Of a stretch of DNA of 64,000 nucleotides, positions 33,873 to 42,722 are shown in pieces. Position numbers and translations under genes: made by a program. The stretch covers positions 372,001-436,000 of the forward strand of contig NZ_CABVQK010000002.1 of the NCBI RefSeq assembly GCF_902499335.1, written 5' to 3'. Positions within the stretch are counted from its first letter, which is position 1. Every line of letters begins with the position of its first letter. This DNA is from Burkholderia lata (GTDB lineage Bacteria > Pseudomonadota > Gammaproteobacteria > Burkholderiales > Burkholderiaceae). The notes under the pieces are model-generated. The model was not told the origin of the DNA and did no database searches. It saw only the letters and a list, made by a program, of their open reading frames with translations.

Positions 33873-34973
33873 ATGAAAATCGCCATCGTCGGCGCAGGTC
33901 TGATCGGCCACACCATTGCTCACATGCTGCGTGAAACGGGCGACTACGAAGTCGTCGCGTTCGACCGCGATGCGGATGCGCTCGCGAAGCTGTCGCGCGA
34001 AGGCATCGCGACGCAACGGGTCGATTCGGCCGACGCGAACGCGATTCGCGAAGCCGTGAAGGGCTTCGATGCGCTCGTCAACGCGCTGCCTTACTACCTC
34101 GCGGTCAACGTCGCCGCCGCCGCGAAGGCTGCCGGCGTCCACTACTTCGACCTGACCGAAGACGTGCGCGCGACCCACGCGATCCGCGAACTGGCCGACG
34201 GCTCCGACCGTGCGTTCATGCCGCAGTGCGGCCTCGCACCGGGCTTCATCGGTCTCGCCGCCCATGAACTGGTGAACGGCTTCAGCGAAGTGCGCGACGT
34301 GAAGATGCGCGTCGGCGCGCTGCCCGAGTATCCGACCAACGCGCTGAAGTACAACCTGACGTGGAGCGTCGACGGCCTGATCAACGAGTACTGCCAGCCG
34401 TGCGAAGCGATCCGCGACGGCCGCAAGCAGTGGGTGCAGCCGCTCGAAGGCCTCGAGCACTTCTCGCTCGACGGTACCGAATACGAAGCGTTCAACACGT
34501 CGGGCGGCCTGGGCACGCTGTGCGAGACGCTGTCGGGCAAGGTCGAGACGCTCGACTACAAGTCGGTGCGCTATCCGGGCCACCGCGATCTCGTGCAGTT
34601 CCTGCTCGAAGACCTGCGCCTGTCGACCGACCGCGACACGCTGAAGTCGATCATGCGCCGCGCGGTGCCGTCGACGAAGCAGGACGTCGTGCTCGTGTTC
34701 ATCACGGTGACGGGCGTGAAGGACGGCCAGCTGGTTCAGGATGTGTTCACGCGCAAGATCTTCGCGAAGGACGTGTGCGGGATGCACATGAGCGCGATCC
34801 AGATCACGACGGCCGGCGCGATGTGCGCGGTGCTGGATCTGTTCCGCGAAAAGAAGCTGCCGCAGAGCGGTTTCATCCCGCAGGAAAAGGTGTCGCTGAA
34901 GGCGTTCCTGTCGAACCGCTTCGGCAAGCTGTACGAAGGCGGCACGATGGAGCGCGTGCACGCGGTGGCCTGA
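33873..34973 (+). CDS. Saccharopine dehydrogenase-family (lysine metabolism) oxidoreductase
   Basis: This is a 366-residue NAD(P)-binding enzyme. The Rossmann motif is IVGAGLIGHTIAHML (residues 4-18), followed by VNALPYYLAVNVAAAAKAAGVHYFDLTED, typical of saccharopine dehydrogenase/L-lysine dehydrogenase family proteins. The C-terminal catalytic region carries ALPEYPTNALKYNLTWSVDGLINEYCQPCEAI. It probably acts in lysine catabolism (alpha-aminoadipate side) or on a similar amino acid. A clear AGGAG lies 8 nt before ATG 33873; the longer frame from 33738 is not needed. A strong terminator follows. Confidence 0.82.
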   Translation: MKIAIVGAGLIGHTIAHMLRETGDYEVVAFDRDADALAKLSREGIATQRVDSADANAIREAVKGFDALVNALPYYLAVNVAAAAKAAGVHYFDLTEDVRATHAIRELADGSDRAFMPQCGLAPGFIGLAAHELVNGFSEVRDVKMRVGALPEYPTNALKYNLTWSVDGLINEYCQPCEAIRDGRKQWVQPLEGLEHFSLDGTEYEAFNTSGGLGTLCETLSGKVETLDYKSVRYPGHRDLVQFLLEDLRLSTDRDTLKSIMRRAVPSTKQDVVLVFITVTGVKDGQLVQDVFTRKIFAKDVCGMHMSAIQITTAGAMCAVLDLFREKKLPQSGFIPQEKVSLKAFLSNRFGKLYEGGTMERVHAVA

Positions 34974-35006
34974 CCACCCGTCAGCCTCAGGCACGAGGGC
35001 CGTACG

Positions 35007-35045
35007 ACGCCGGGAGCGCAACAGCGCTTCCGGCGTTGTTTTTTG
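35007..35045 (+). terminator. Rho-independent terminator
   Basis: ACGCCGGGAGCGC pairs over 13 bp (one G.T) with GCGCTTCCGGCGT around AACA, followed by TGTTTTTT. It ends the saccharopine dehydrogenase-like gene; the convergent kinase gene stops at 35070. Confidence 0.92.
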
Positions 35046-35069
35046 CGGGGAACGAAAAAGAGCGGCCGG

Positions 35070-35687
35070 TCAGGCCGGCAGCGGCGGGACGATCGTGGCC
35101 GCTTGCGGAGGTGGCGCGATGCGGTACAGCAGCGCATCGACGTCGGCGTCGGATGGCGCGGTGTTGTCGAACATCACGATGCCGTCGCATTCGCGGCCGG
35201 TCGGCACGAAGCGGCGCTGCCGGTATTCGTCCCAGTGCGTGAGCTTGTACGCATCGTTCGGGTTGCCGCGCGCGACGATCCGCTGGTGCGCGACGTCTTC
35301 CGACGTATGGACCCAGACGACCGTCAGCGTGACGTCGGGCGCGATGCCGAGCCAGGCGCGGTCGAGAATGCGGCGATCGCGCACTTCGCGCGACAGCGGG
35401 CCGACTACGAGCGCACCGATGCCGAGCGCGAGATTTTCACGGGCCGTGTCGAGCAGCCCCTGGTATTCGGGATCGCGCAGGTGCTTCAGGTAGAGCGGGC
35501 TGTCGCGGTCGTTCGGATCCTCGGTGAGCGCGCCCATCGCGGCCGAGCTGTAGCGGCCGTACAGCGTGTCCTTGTCGAGCAGGCAGAAGGCCTCGCCGGT
35601 CGCGCGCATCAGCGGCCCGATGAGCCGCTTCGCGAGCGTGGTCTTGCCGGTGCCGGCGTGACCGCAGAAGAACACCAGGTGCGTCAC
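35070..35687 (-). CDS. P-loop AAA kinase (zeta-toxin/shikimate-kinase-like)
   Basis: This is a 205-residue cytoplasmic P-loop protein. The Walker A motif is FFCGHAGTGKTTLAKRL (residues 5-21). LDKDTLYGRY follows, then VVGPLSREVRD and WVHTSEDVAHQRIVARGNPNDAYKL with the LID arginines. The architecture is that of small-molecule or protein kinases in the AAA_33 family; the substrate is not deducible. Its GTG start overlaps the stop of cydX (GTGA). Expression is therefore tied to that very short gene. Confidence 0.72.
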   Translation of the reverse strand: MTHLVFFCGHAGTGKTTLAKRLIGPLMRATGEAFCLLDKDTLYGRYSSAAMGALTEDPNDRDSPLYLKHLRDPEYQGLLDTARENLALGIGALVVGPLSREVRDRRILDRAWLGIAPDVTLTVVWVHTSEDVAHQRIVARGNPNDAYKLTHWDEYRQRRFVPTGRECDGIVMFDNTAPSDADVDALLYRIAPPPQAATIVPPLPA

Positions 35688-35830
35688 GAAACCTTGCCTC
35701 CCGGCCGCGGGCTCGACGCGCCGTTGAGTTTGTCGCCGCGCGAGAACACTTCTGCCTCCAGCCACATCGCGTTGATGATGCCGAAGCCGAGTGCCACGCC
35801 GATGCCGAGTATCCACGAGAAATACCACAT
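35684..35830 (-). CDS. cydX: CydX/YbgT-like small subunit of cytochrome bd oxidase
   Basis: This is a 48-residue single-pass membrane protein starting MWYFSWILGIGVALGFGIINAMWLEAE. It matches CydX (MWYFxWILGxxxAxxFGIINAxWLE), the accessory subunit needed for stable cytochrome bd. AAGGAGA precedes ATG 35830. No cydA or cydB is in the window; upstream is the divergent corA. It is therefore an orphan copy, co-translated with a P-loop kinase. The hydrophilic C-terminal 20 residues are longer than in E. coli. Confidence 0.85.
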   Translation of the reverse strand: MWYFSWILGIGVALGFGIINAMWLEAEVFSRGDKLNGASSPRPGGKVS

Positions 35831-36009
35831 GGGTCTGTCTCCTTGACGGTTGGGCCGCACGGCCGTGCGGCGTGTGTACCGAAGTGTCCTGGTGCGCATG
35901 CTGCGGCGCACGCAGCCCGATCATGACCAATATCGCCGTGCCGCGCAAGCCGGGCCGCCCGCGCAGCAAACCGGTAAACTGATGCGCAAACCGCAACATC
36001 ACGGACACC

Positions 36010-36987
36010 ATGCTGATCAACTGTGCTGCATACCAGGACGGCCGCAAGCTGGCCGACATCGATATCGACGCCATCAGCGACTACGTGTCGAAGCCCGAGT
36101 GCTTCGTGTGGGTCGCGCTGAAGGATCCGACGCCCGAGGAACTCGACCTGATGGGCGAGGAGTTCGGGCTGCACGAACTGGCGCTCGAGGATGCCCGCAA
36201 GGGGCATCAGCGGCCGAAGATCGAGGAGTACGGCGATTCGCTGTTCGCGGTGCTGCATACGGTCGAGCTGGACCACGACGGTGAATTCAATGTCGGCGAG
36301 CTGAACGTGTTCGTCGGCCCGAACTACGTGCTGTCGATCCGCAACCATTCCGAGCAGGATTTTCGCGACGTGCGCAAGCGCTGCGAGCGCGAGCCGCATC
36401 TGCTCCAGGAAGGCTCGGCATTCGTGTTCTACGCACTGATGGACCAGGTCGTCGACCGCTATTTCCCGATCCTCGAAACGCTCGGCACCGAACTCGAGGA
36501 ACTCGAGGACCGCATCTTCGCGAAAGCCACGCCCGCATCGTCGCGCGCGATCATCGAGGATCTCTATTCGCTGAAGCGCCGGCTCGTGATGCTGTACCAG
36601 CACACGGCACCACTGATCGAGCCGCTCGCGAAGCTCACCGGCGGGCGCATTCCGCAAGTCTGCAGCGGCATGGAACCGTACTTTCGCGACGTGTACGACC
36701 ATCTGCAGCGGATCGTGAAGACGATCGAAGGGCGGCGCGAGATGGTGGTCACGGCGATCCAGGTCAACCTCGGGATGATCTCGCTGGCCGAGAGCGAAGT
36801 GACGAAGCGGCTCGGCTCGTTCGCCGCGCTGTTCGCGATACCGACGATGATCGCCGGCATCTACGGGATGAACTTCGCGAACATGCCCGAACTGCACCTG
36901 AAATACGGCTTCTACGGCTGCATCGCCGTGATGGTCGCCGCCGATTTCGGGTTGTGGTGGCGATTCAAGCGGGCAGGGTGGCTGTAG
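36010..36987 (+). CDS. corA: CorA-family magnesium/cobalt channel
   Basis: This is a 325-residue protein. A large cytoplasmic alpha/beta funnel domain (~1-260) leads to two C-terminal membrane helices. The GMN selectivity motif is in IAGIYGMNFANMPE (~residue 286), and the basic tail is WWRFKRAGWL. The long stalk helix region (LETLGTELEELEDRIF) is present. The length and motif are typical of a CorA pentamer that takes up Mg2+ or Co2+. It is monocistronic and divergent from cydX. Confidence 0.92.
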   Translation: MLINCAAYQDGRKLADIDIDAISDYVSKPECFVWVALKDPTPEELDLMGEEFGLHELALEDARKGHQRPKIEEYGDSLFAVLHTVELDHDGEFNVGELNVFVGPNYVLSIRNHSEQDFRDVRKRCEREPHLLQEGSAFVFYALMDQVVDRYFPILETLGTELEELEDRIFAKATPASSRAIIEDLYSLKRRLVMLYQHTAPLIEPLAKLTGGRIPQVCSGMEPYFRDVYDHLQRIVKTIEGRREMVVTAIQVNLGMISLAESEVTKRLGSFAALFAIPTMIAGIYGMNFANMPELHLKYGFYGCIAVMVAADFGLWWRFKRAGWL

Positions 36988-37000
36988 TCCCGCGTCGCGC

Positions 37001-37288
37001 CTAGCGCGGCGCGTGCTTGCCGATCACGACGCGCCACGGACGCACGCGCCACGATTTCACGAGGCCGTTCTGCACGTACGGGTCGGCGCGCGCGAATGAC
37101 TCGGCCGCTTCCGGCGAATCCCCTTCGAACACGAGCACGGCCTGGTCGGCCGGGTCCGACAGCGCGCCGGCGAGCACGAGTTCGCCGCGCTCGGTCGCGG
37201 CCTGCGCAAGCGCGAGGTGCTGGGCGCGGAACGGTTCGCGACGGGCCAGGTAATCGTCGACGAGTTCGTAGATCAACTGGTAATGCAT
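37001..37288 (-). CDS. YciI-family protein
   Basis: This is a 95-residue protein of the YciI (dimeric alpha-beta barrel) family. MHYQLIYELVDDYLARREPFRAQHLALAQAA carries the conserved His of the HL/QHL motif. AVLVFEGDSPEAAESFARADPYVQNGLVKSWRVRPWRVVIG is the C-terminal half with the conserved DPY. Related proteins are dehydrochlorinase-like or of unknown function. The gene stands alone, convergent with corA with 13 bp between stops. Confidence 0.85.
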   Translation of the reverse strand: MHYQLIYELVDDYLARREPFRAQHLALAQAATERGELVLAGALSDPADQAVLVFEGDSPEAAESFARADPYVQNGLVKSWRVRPWRVVIGKHAPR

Positions 37289-37512
37289 GGTGGCTCCGGA
37301 AAGAATCGCGGCGGCCGGGGTATCGGCGCGGCCGTCAGTCAGTCTGCTGCGGGCAGTATAGGGCAGGCGGACGGTAGCGGCACGACACGAAGGGCGGCGC
37401 GCGTGCGGCTATAAATGCAACTAACGGTCTAGGCGCCATCCGTCCTGAAATCCCGGCCGCGACGCGCCGTCGATGCAGCCGGGTCTACAGGGCAACGCCC
37501 GGCGGCCCGTCC

Positions 37513-38001
37513 CTACGCTTTGTATCCGATCGTGCGCAGCAGGTCCTTGCGCCAGCGGATGTCGTCGTCATTTTCGACGCCGAGCGGCCCAAAGCCGTCG
37601 ACGACGCCGACGATTCCGCGTCCTTGCGCGGTTTCCGCGACGATCACGTCGGTCGGGTTCGCGGTCGCGCAATAGATCCGGCAGACCTCAGGCACGGCCT
37701 TGATCGCATTGAGGACGTTGACCGGATAGAACCCGTCGCCGAGGAACACGATGAACGCGTGCCCGGCGCCGATCGCGCTGGCGTTGCGGCATGCCATTTC
37801 GACGAGCGCCGCATCGGTGCCGGAGTGGCGCACCAGCCGCTTGCCCGACGCCTCGCAGAATGCGAGCCCGAAGCGGATGCCGGGCACGGTGCCGACCAGC
37901 GCCTCGTGGATGTCCTCGACGGATTTGATGAAATGCGACTGGCCGAGGATGAAGTTCACGGTCTCGGGCTTGTCGACGGCAACGGTTTGCAGTTGCAGCA
38001 T
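37513..38001 (-). CDS. Adenosine-specific kinase family protein (PF04008)
   Basis: This is a 162-residue soluble protein. VNFILGQSHFIKSVEDIHEAL, FGLAFCEASGKRLVRHSGTD and the strongly conserved GHAFIVFLGDGFYPVNVLNAIKAVPEVCRIYCATANP are characteristic of the adenosine-specific kinase family. Archaeal structures bind AMP or adenosine. The physiological role is unproven. ATG 38001 has GAGG upstream, and the upstream frame extension is not credible. It is divergent from the cysteine synthase-like gene with 145 bp between starts. Confidence 0.8.
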   Translation of the reverse strand: MLQLQTVAVDKPETVNFILGQSHFIKSVEDIHEALVGTVPGIRFGLAFCEASGKRLVRHSGTDAALVEMACRNASAIGAGHAFIVFLGDGFYPVNVLNAIKAVPEVCRIYCATANPTDVIVAETAQGRGIVGVVDGFGPLGVENDDDIRWRKDLLRTIGYKA

Positions 38002-38146
38002 GGCGGACCTCGTCTCGCGATGCGGCGCGTGCGCCGCAATGGGCCCTTCAAGCTTAATACGCGGCGGCCGGCGACGAAAGCCGCGAGGGCGGCCTATCCT
38101 TCGTTGTGTGTGGTGCGTGCACTGCACGAAGGCAACGGAGGCAGAC

Positions 38147-39124
38147 ATGGACGTGCGACAAGGCTTCGTCGACTGCGTGGGGCGCACGCCGCTGATTCGC
38201 TTGACGAAGCTCAGCGCCGAGACAGGCTGCGAGATCCTGGGCAAGGCGGAATTCATGAATCCGGGCGGGTCGGTGAAGGACCGCGCGGCACTCTACATCA
38301 TCCGCGACGCCGAACGGCGCGGCGTGCTGAAGCCGGGCGGCACCGTCGTCGAGGGTACGGCGGGCAACACCGGCATCGGCCTGGCGCATATCTGCGCGGC
38401 GCGCGGCTATCGCTGCGTGATCGTGATTCCCGATACGCAATCGCCGGACAAGATGGCGATCCTGCGCACGCTCGGCGCCGAGGTGCGCCCGGTGCCGGCG
38501 GCGCCATACCGTGACCCGAACAACTATCAGAAGATTGCCGGGCGGCTCGCGGACGAACTCGACAACGCGGTGTGGGCCAATCAGTTCGACAACGTCGTCA
38601 ATCGCCAGGCGCACTACGAGACGACCGGGCCCGAGATCTGGCGCGATACGGCGGGCACGATCGATGCGTTCGTCTGCGCAACCGGGACGGGCGGCACGCT
38701 GGCCGGCGTGAGCCGTTATCTGAAAGAGCAGAATCCGGACGTCCGGATCGTGCTGGCCGACCCGCACGGCAGCGGGCTCTATGGTTACGTGAAAACAGGC
38801 GACCTCGGCGCGGAAGGCAGCTCGATCACCGAAGGCATCGGATCGACGCGCGTCACCGTGAACCTCGCGGACACGCCGATCGACGACGCCGTGCGGATCG
38901 ACGATCAGCAGTGCGTGACGATGGTCTACCGGCTGCTGCGCGAGGAAGGGCTGTACGTCGGCGGATCGAGCGGCATCAACGTCGCGGCGGCGGTCTGGCT
39001 GGCCCGCCGGATGGGGCCGGGGCACACGATCGTGACCTTGCTGTGCGACCGTGGCGACATCTATCGCGCGCGTCTTTTCAATCGGGAATGGCTGCGCGAA
39101 AAGGGACTGGATCCGGGGGACTGA
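38147..39124 (+). CDS. Cysteine synthase-like PLP enzyme
   Basis: This is a 325-residue fold-type II PLP enzyme. The Schiff-base Lys is in FMNPGGSVKDRAA (~residue 45), the phosphate loop is VEGTAGNTGIGLAH, and the second phosphate loop CATGTGGTLAGVSRYL follows. GGSSGINVAAA lies near the C-terminus. It makes or uses cysteine from an activated serine, or is a related beta-elimination enzyme. The GTAGNTG loop departs slightly from the SGNTG of classical CysK, so a cysteine desulfhydrase or a secondary synthase role is possible. GGAGG precedes ATG 38147. Confidence 0.83.
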   Translation: MDVRQGFVDCVGRTPLIRLTKLSAETGCEILGKAEFMNPGGSVKDRAALYIIRDAERRGVLKPGGTVVEGTAGNTGIGLAHICAARGYRCVIVIPDTQSPDKMAILRTLGAEVRPVPAAPYRDPNNYQKIAGRLADELDNAVWANQFDNVVNRQAHYETTGPEIWRDTAGTIDAFVCATGTGGTLAGVSRYLKEQNPDVRIVLADPHGSGLYGYVKTGDLGAEGSSITEGIGSTRVTVNLADTPIDDAVRIDDQQCVTMVYRLLREEGLYVGGSSGINVAAAVWLARRMGPGHTIVTLLCDRGDIYRARLFNREWLREKGLDPGD

Positions 39125-39247
39125 ACCCGGAAACTGCGCTCGTGTGACGCGCGGGTGAGGTGAGGATTTCCATCCGCCCGAATGCGACCTATGCTGAACG
39201 AATCCGGTGCGAACGCCGTTCGCCCGATCGTTCAGACGAGGTGTGCC

Positions 39248-39733
39248 ATGCCTGTGTCAGCCACCCTGCAGGATTGCCTGCGTCAGAAGTCATCGCGGTA
39301 CGAAGTGGTGTACCACCCCTATAGCCATACGAGCATGGAGACGGCCGCCGCCGCGCACATTCCCGGCGATCGTCTCGCGAAAACCGTGCTCCTCGAAGAC
39401 GACGAAGGCTACGTCGCCGCCGTATTGCCGACGACGCACGCGGTGCGCCTGTCGGATCTCTGGGTGAAGACGGGGCGCCATCTCGTGCTTGCCCGGGAAG
39501 TGGAATTACGCGAACTGTTCAAGGATTGCGACATGGGCGCGTTGCCGCCGGTGTGCATGGCGTACGGAATGAAGACGTTTCTCGAGGAACGTCTCGCGCA
39601 GCAGCCGGAAGTCTATTTCGAAGCCGGCGACCACGAAGCGCTGATCCACATGATGCAGGATGAATTCCTGATGCTGATGGAGACGGCCGAGCGCGCGCAT
39701 TTCTCGCACAAGATGCAGGGCATGCACTCCTGA
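39248..39733 (+). CDS. YbaK/ProX-type aminoacyl-tRNA deacylase
   Basis: This is a 161-residue YbaK/aa-tRNA deacylase-fold protein. It has RYEVVYHPYSHTSMETAAAAHIPGDRLAKTVLLEDDEGYVAAVLPTTHAVRLSDLW with the conserved Lys (AKTVLL). GALPPVCMAYGMKTFLEE is the C-terminal GxxPP-type motif of editing domains. It probably hydrolyses misacylated tRNA. The C-terminal region also resembles a histidine-rich CBS-less extension (ALIHMMQDEFLMLMETAERAHFSH). ATG 39248 was chosen; an upstream in-frame ATG at 39182 lacks a ribosome site. Confidence 0.78.
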   Translation: MPVSATLQDCLRQKSSRYEVVYHPYSHTSMETAAAAHIPGDRLAKTVLLEDDEGYVAAVLPTTHAVRLSDLWVKTGRHLVLAREVELRELFKDCDMGALPPVCMAYGMKTFLEERLAQQPEVYFEAGDHEALIHMMQDEFLMLMETAERAHFSHKMQGMHS

Positions 39734-40548
39734 CGCGCGCGGTGCGCGGGCACTTGTCGGTGCGTGTGTGACAGGGCCGTGTGTCGGGGCCTCGGTAAAG
39801 TCGCAGAATAGTTAATTCGTTATCCGAAATTGTTTGTGTGGTTTCGTGAGGACCGGGTCATCACGAAATTCGAATCGCATGGCAGATTAACTTTTTGGAT
39901 ATCCGTCGTGCTTCAGGCGTTTTGAGGAAGCGGTGCCGGCTGGTTTGAGCCGGTCGATCGGCGTATCGGGCGACCGATTCGGACGCTGATGAGGGGAGGG
40001 GTGCATCTTGCTGGTCGCTTCCGGAGCGGCCCATTTTGGTGCGGCGCGGGAAATATGCCGATATTTATGTTGAAGCAGCTTAATATCCGGTTTTGCATAT
40101 ATCCATACAATTCAATTACCGTTTTTATAATAAATGTTTGATTTGTGCTTACCGGAATATTATTTGAATAAACCCTCCAAACTTTGTATTCGGGCATCAA
40201 ATAAAGTTTGACGTCGAAATTTTTTCCTTGCTATCTTCTGCACCCAAGTGAACGGCGCCAATGACATCACCGTGTAACGAACGGCGGATCGTCATGCGAA
40301 ATGTAAGGTGCCGCCCGCTCAGCTGACAATTGCCTGAACGTGCAGGCGCGTGGTTTCCGGTGCATGACCGGACCGCGCCGGCCGGAACGATTCCTTGAAA
40401 AAGAATGAATTGGCATTCGAATGTAATTCTTTCAATTCGGATTGCTAATTGAATTTGAAATGAAATGTTCGGGTTGATGCGGTGGCGATGCCGACCTGGC
40501 TTCGCCGCCGGCAGCAATCCGATACTGGGCGAATCGCTTGGGGGATGG
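39734..40548. other. Long AT-rich non-coding region upstream of tonB
   Basis: These 815 bases are distinctly AT-richer than the rest of the window, especially 40050-40250 and 40390-40470. No convincing gene is present; the only frames are short, with codon use unlike the neighbours. A possible sigma-70 promoter is TTGACG (40208) with TATCTT 18 nt further on. The region probably holds the regulatory sequence of the TonB cluster and may mark the edge of an acquired segment. Confidence 0.5.
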
Positions 40549-41256
40549 ATGGTGGGCATGAAAGTCGAAGAACGTCTGGCTACGTCGAACAGCGGACTGG
40601 CTACGCTGGGCCGTCCGCGAGAGTTCGGCAAGAAGCAACAGAATCCGGTACGCCGGTTCGGCGGCATCGGAATCGTCCTGGTGCTGCATGCAGTGCTGAT
40701 CTACGCGCTGCTCAACGGCCTTGCGACGAAAGTCGTGCAGGTGATCCAGCACCCGATCGAAACCCGCATCATCGAGCCGGTCAAGCCGCCGCCGCCACCG
40801 CCGATGCCCGTGGTGAAACTCCCGCCGCCGAAATTCGCGCCGCCCCCGCCGCCGTTCGTCCCGCCGCCGGAAGTGCCGGTGCAGGCGCCGCCGCAGGCGA
40901 CGATCACGCACCAGTCGGCTCCGGTGCCCTCCGCGCCAGCCGTGCAGGCGCCGGTCGTGGCGCCCCCGGCGCCGGCCAAGCCCGTCAGCCATGACGTGGG
41001 AGTGGTCTGCCCGAATTCGGACACGCTTCGCGCGTCGATCCAGTATCCGAAGGAAGCGCAGGAAAACAACATCACGGGCGACGTGACGATCGAATTCGTC
41101 GTGGATGCGGAAGGGAACATCACGAACGAGCGCGTGGCGCAGTCGGCGGATCCGATTCTCGATCGCGCTGCCTTCAACACCGTGAAGCGATTCAAGTGCG
41201 TCGCGCAGGGCCAGTCGGTGCGGGTCCAGGTACCGTTCTCGTTCAATCTGAATTGA
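40549..41256 (+). CDS. tonB: TonB-family energy transducer
   Basis: This is a 235-residue protein. A basic cytoplasmic N-terminus is followed by one membrane anchor (IGIVLVLHAVLIYALLNGL, with the conserved His). A long periplasmic Pro-rich spacer (~75-150, KPPPPPPMP..., PPPPPFVPPP) leads to a C-terminal TonB domain (~155-235: YPKEAQENNITGDVTIEFVVDAEGNI). It connects the proton motive force to outer-membrane receptors. Starts at 40549 or 40558 are both possible. It heads a run of + strand genes with exbB and two exbD. Confidence 0.87.
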   Translation: MVGMKVEERLATSNSGLATLGRPREFGKKQQNPVRRFGGIGIVLVLHAVLIYALLNGLATKVVQVIQHPIETRIIEPVKPPPPPPMPVVKLPPPKFAPPPPPFVPPPEVPVQAPPQATITHQSAPVPSAPAVQAPVVAPPAPAKPVSHDVGVVCPNSDTLRASIQYPKEAQENNITGDVTIEFVVDAEGNITNERVAQSADPILDRAAFNTVKRFKCVAQGQSVRVQVPFSFNLN

Positions 41257-41342
41257 TGCAGTGGGCGGCCCGGCGCGAGCCGGGCCGGGGAAAACCATCT
41301 CGAACTGATGTACTAAGTTCACCGAAATAACTGGAGTGGGGT

Positions 41343-42254
41343 ATGACGAAGCGTTCACTGGCCGCGCTGGCGGCAAGCATCCTGATGTCCGTCGCCGCAA
41401 TCGACGGGTTCGTTGCGCCGCAGCTCGCCCACGCGCAGGCAAGCGGCGCGGCCGGCACATCGGCGCAAGCCGCGGCACCGTCGGCTGCACCGGCCCCGGC
41501 CGCCGCCGAGCCGGCTCCGCCGCCCGCGCCGGCCACGACGGAAGCGGTCGAGAATCCATACGGGCTCGGCGCGCTCTGGAAGAACGGCGATTTCGTTGCC
41601 CGTTTCGTGCTGATCCTGCTGGTGATCATGTCGATGGGAAGCTGGTACATCATGATCACGAAGTTCCTGGAACAGTTGCGCGCCAATCGCCGCGCGAAGC
41701 TGGCGGACGCGCAGCTCTGGACCGCGCCGTCGCTGGCCGAGGGCGCCAGGCTGCTCGACGAGGCGTCGCCGTTCCGGTTCATCGCCGAAACGGCAATCGA
41801 GGCCGGCGAGCATCATGAAGATGCGCTGCTGGAGGCGGTGGACCGCAACACGTGGATCGACGTGTCGGTCGAGCGCTCGATCACGAACGTGTCGAACCGG
41901 ATGCAGGACGGGCTCGCATTCCTGGCCACGGTGGGTTCCACCGCGCCGTTCGTCGGGCTGTTCGGCACGGTCTGGGGGATTTATCACGCGCTGACGGCCA
42001 TCGGCATCGCCGGCCAGGCGTCGATCGACAAGGTCGCGGGCCCGGTGGGCGAGGCGCTCATCATGACCGCGATCGGCCTCGCCGTCGCCGTGCCGGCGGT
42101 GCTCGGCTACAACTTCCTGGTCCGGCGCAACAAGTCGGTGATGGAGCGGGTCCGCAACTTCGGCGCGCAACTGCACACGGTGCTGCTGGCCGGCAATCGG
42201 CGCCCGGTGCGTGCGTCGTCGGCGGCGCCGGCAGCCGCATCGCTCGCGAACTGA
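41343..42254 (+). CDS. exbB: ExbB proton-channel protein
   Basis: This is a 303-residue MotA/TolQ/ExbB family protein. A cleavable signal-like segment and Ala/Pro-rich N-terminal extension (~1-65) precede three membrane helices, with TM1 ~72-95. The long cytoplasmic helix contains MQDGLAFLATVGSTAPFVGLFGTVWGIYHAL. The last helices have GPVGEALIMTAIGLAVAVPAVLGYNFLVRRN with the conserved Thr and Glu. It forms the pentameric part of the TonB motor. GGAGTGGGG precedes the start. Confidence 0.9.
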   Translation: MTKRSLAALAASILMSVAAIDGFVAPQLAHAQASGAAGTSAQAAAPSAAPAPAAAEPAPPPAPATTEAVENPYGLGALWKNGDFVARFVLILLVIMSMGSWYIMITKFLEQLRANRRAKLADAQLWTAPSLAEGARLLDEASPFRFIAETAIEAGEHHEDALLEAVDRNTWIDVSVERSITNVSNRMQDGLAFLATVGSTAPFVGLFGTVWGIYHALTAIGIAGQASIDKVAGPVGEALIMTAIGLAVAVPAVLGYNFLVRRNKSVMERVRNFGAQLHTVLLAGNRRPVRASSAAPAAASLAN

Positions 42255-42274
42255 TCGGTTGACGGAGACGCGCA

Positions 42275-42697
42275 ATGGCCATGAACGTCGGGCAGGACGA
42301 TAGCGACGAGGTGATCGCCAACATCAACACGACGCCGCTCGTCGACGTGATGCTGGTGTTGCTGATCATCTTCCTGATCACGATTCCGGTCGTGACGCAC
42401 ACGATCCAGCTGCAGTTGCCGAAGGAGACGGTGCAGCCGCTGCAGACGACGCCGAAGAGCATCGAGATCGCGGTGAACCGCGACGGCGATTTCTTCTGGG
42501 GCGAGCAACTGGTGGATGCACAGACGCTGCTCGCGAAGCTGAAGGGCGTGTCGCAGCAGCAGCCGCAGCCGAGCGTCCACGTGCGGGGCGATCAGAACAC
42601 GCGTTACGAGTTCATCGGCCGGGTGGTCACGATGTGCGAGCGCGCGGGGATCGCGAAGCTGTCGTTCATTACGGAGCCGCCGGCGCGCGGTGGATAG
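42275..42697 (+). CDS. exbD: ExbD protein, first copy
   Basis: This is a 140-residue protein. A short cytoplasmic N-terminus is followed by one membrane helix with the proton-relay Asp in NINTTPLVDVMLVLLIIFLIT (~residue 28). A periplasmic alpha/beta domain follows (residues ~50-140). With ExbB it couples proton flow to TonB. It lies 20 bp after exbB, and the gap to the second exbD is filled by repeat array C. Confidence 0.9.
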   Translation: MAMNVGQDDSDEVIANINTTPLVDVMLVLLIIFLITIPVVTHTIQLQLPKETVQPLQTTPKSIEIAVNRDGDFFWGEQLVDAQTLLAKLKGVSQQQPQPSVHVRGDQNTRYEFIGRVVTMCERAGIAKLSFITEPPARGG

Positions 42698-42722
42698 TCG
42701 CGCGCGGGAATCGTGGTGGAAC

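Noticed and set aside
36661-37512. A possible gene or RNA in the 224-bp stretch between the YciI gene and the adenosine-specific kinase gene
   Set aside because: Short frames there are Arg/Ala-rich shadows. No promoter, stem-loop with T-run or conserved RNA motif stands out.
39913-40200. 95-codon frame on the minus strand in the AT-rich block
   Set aside because: Codon use differs from all neighbours, no ribosome site, no recognisable domain; its length is expected by chance in a region where stop codons happen to be in other frames.
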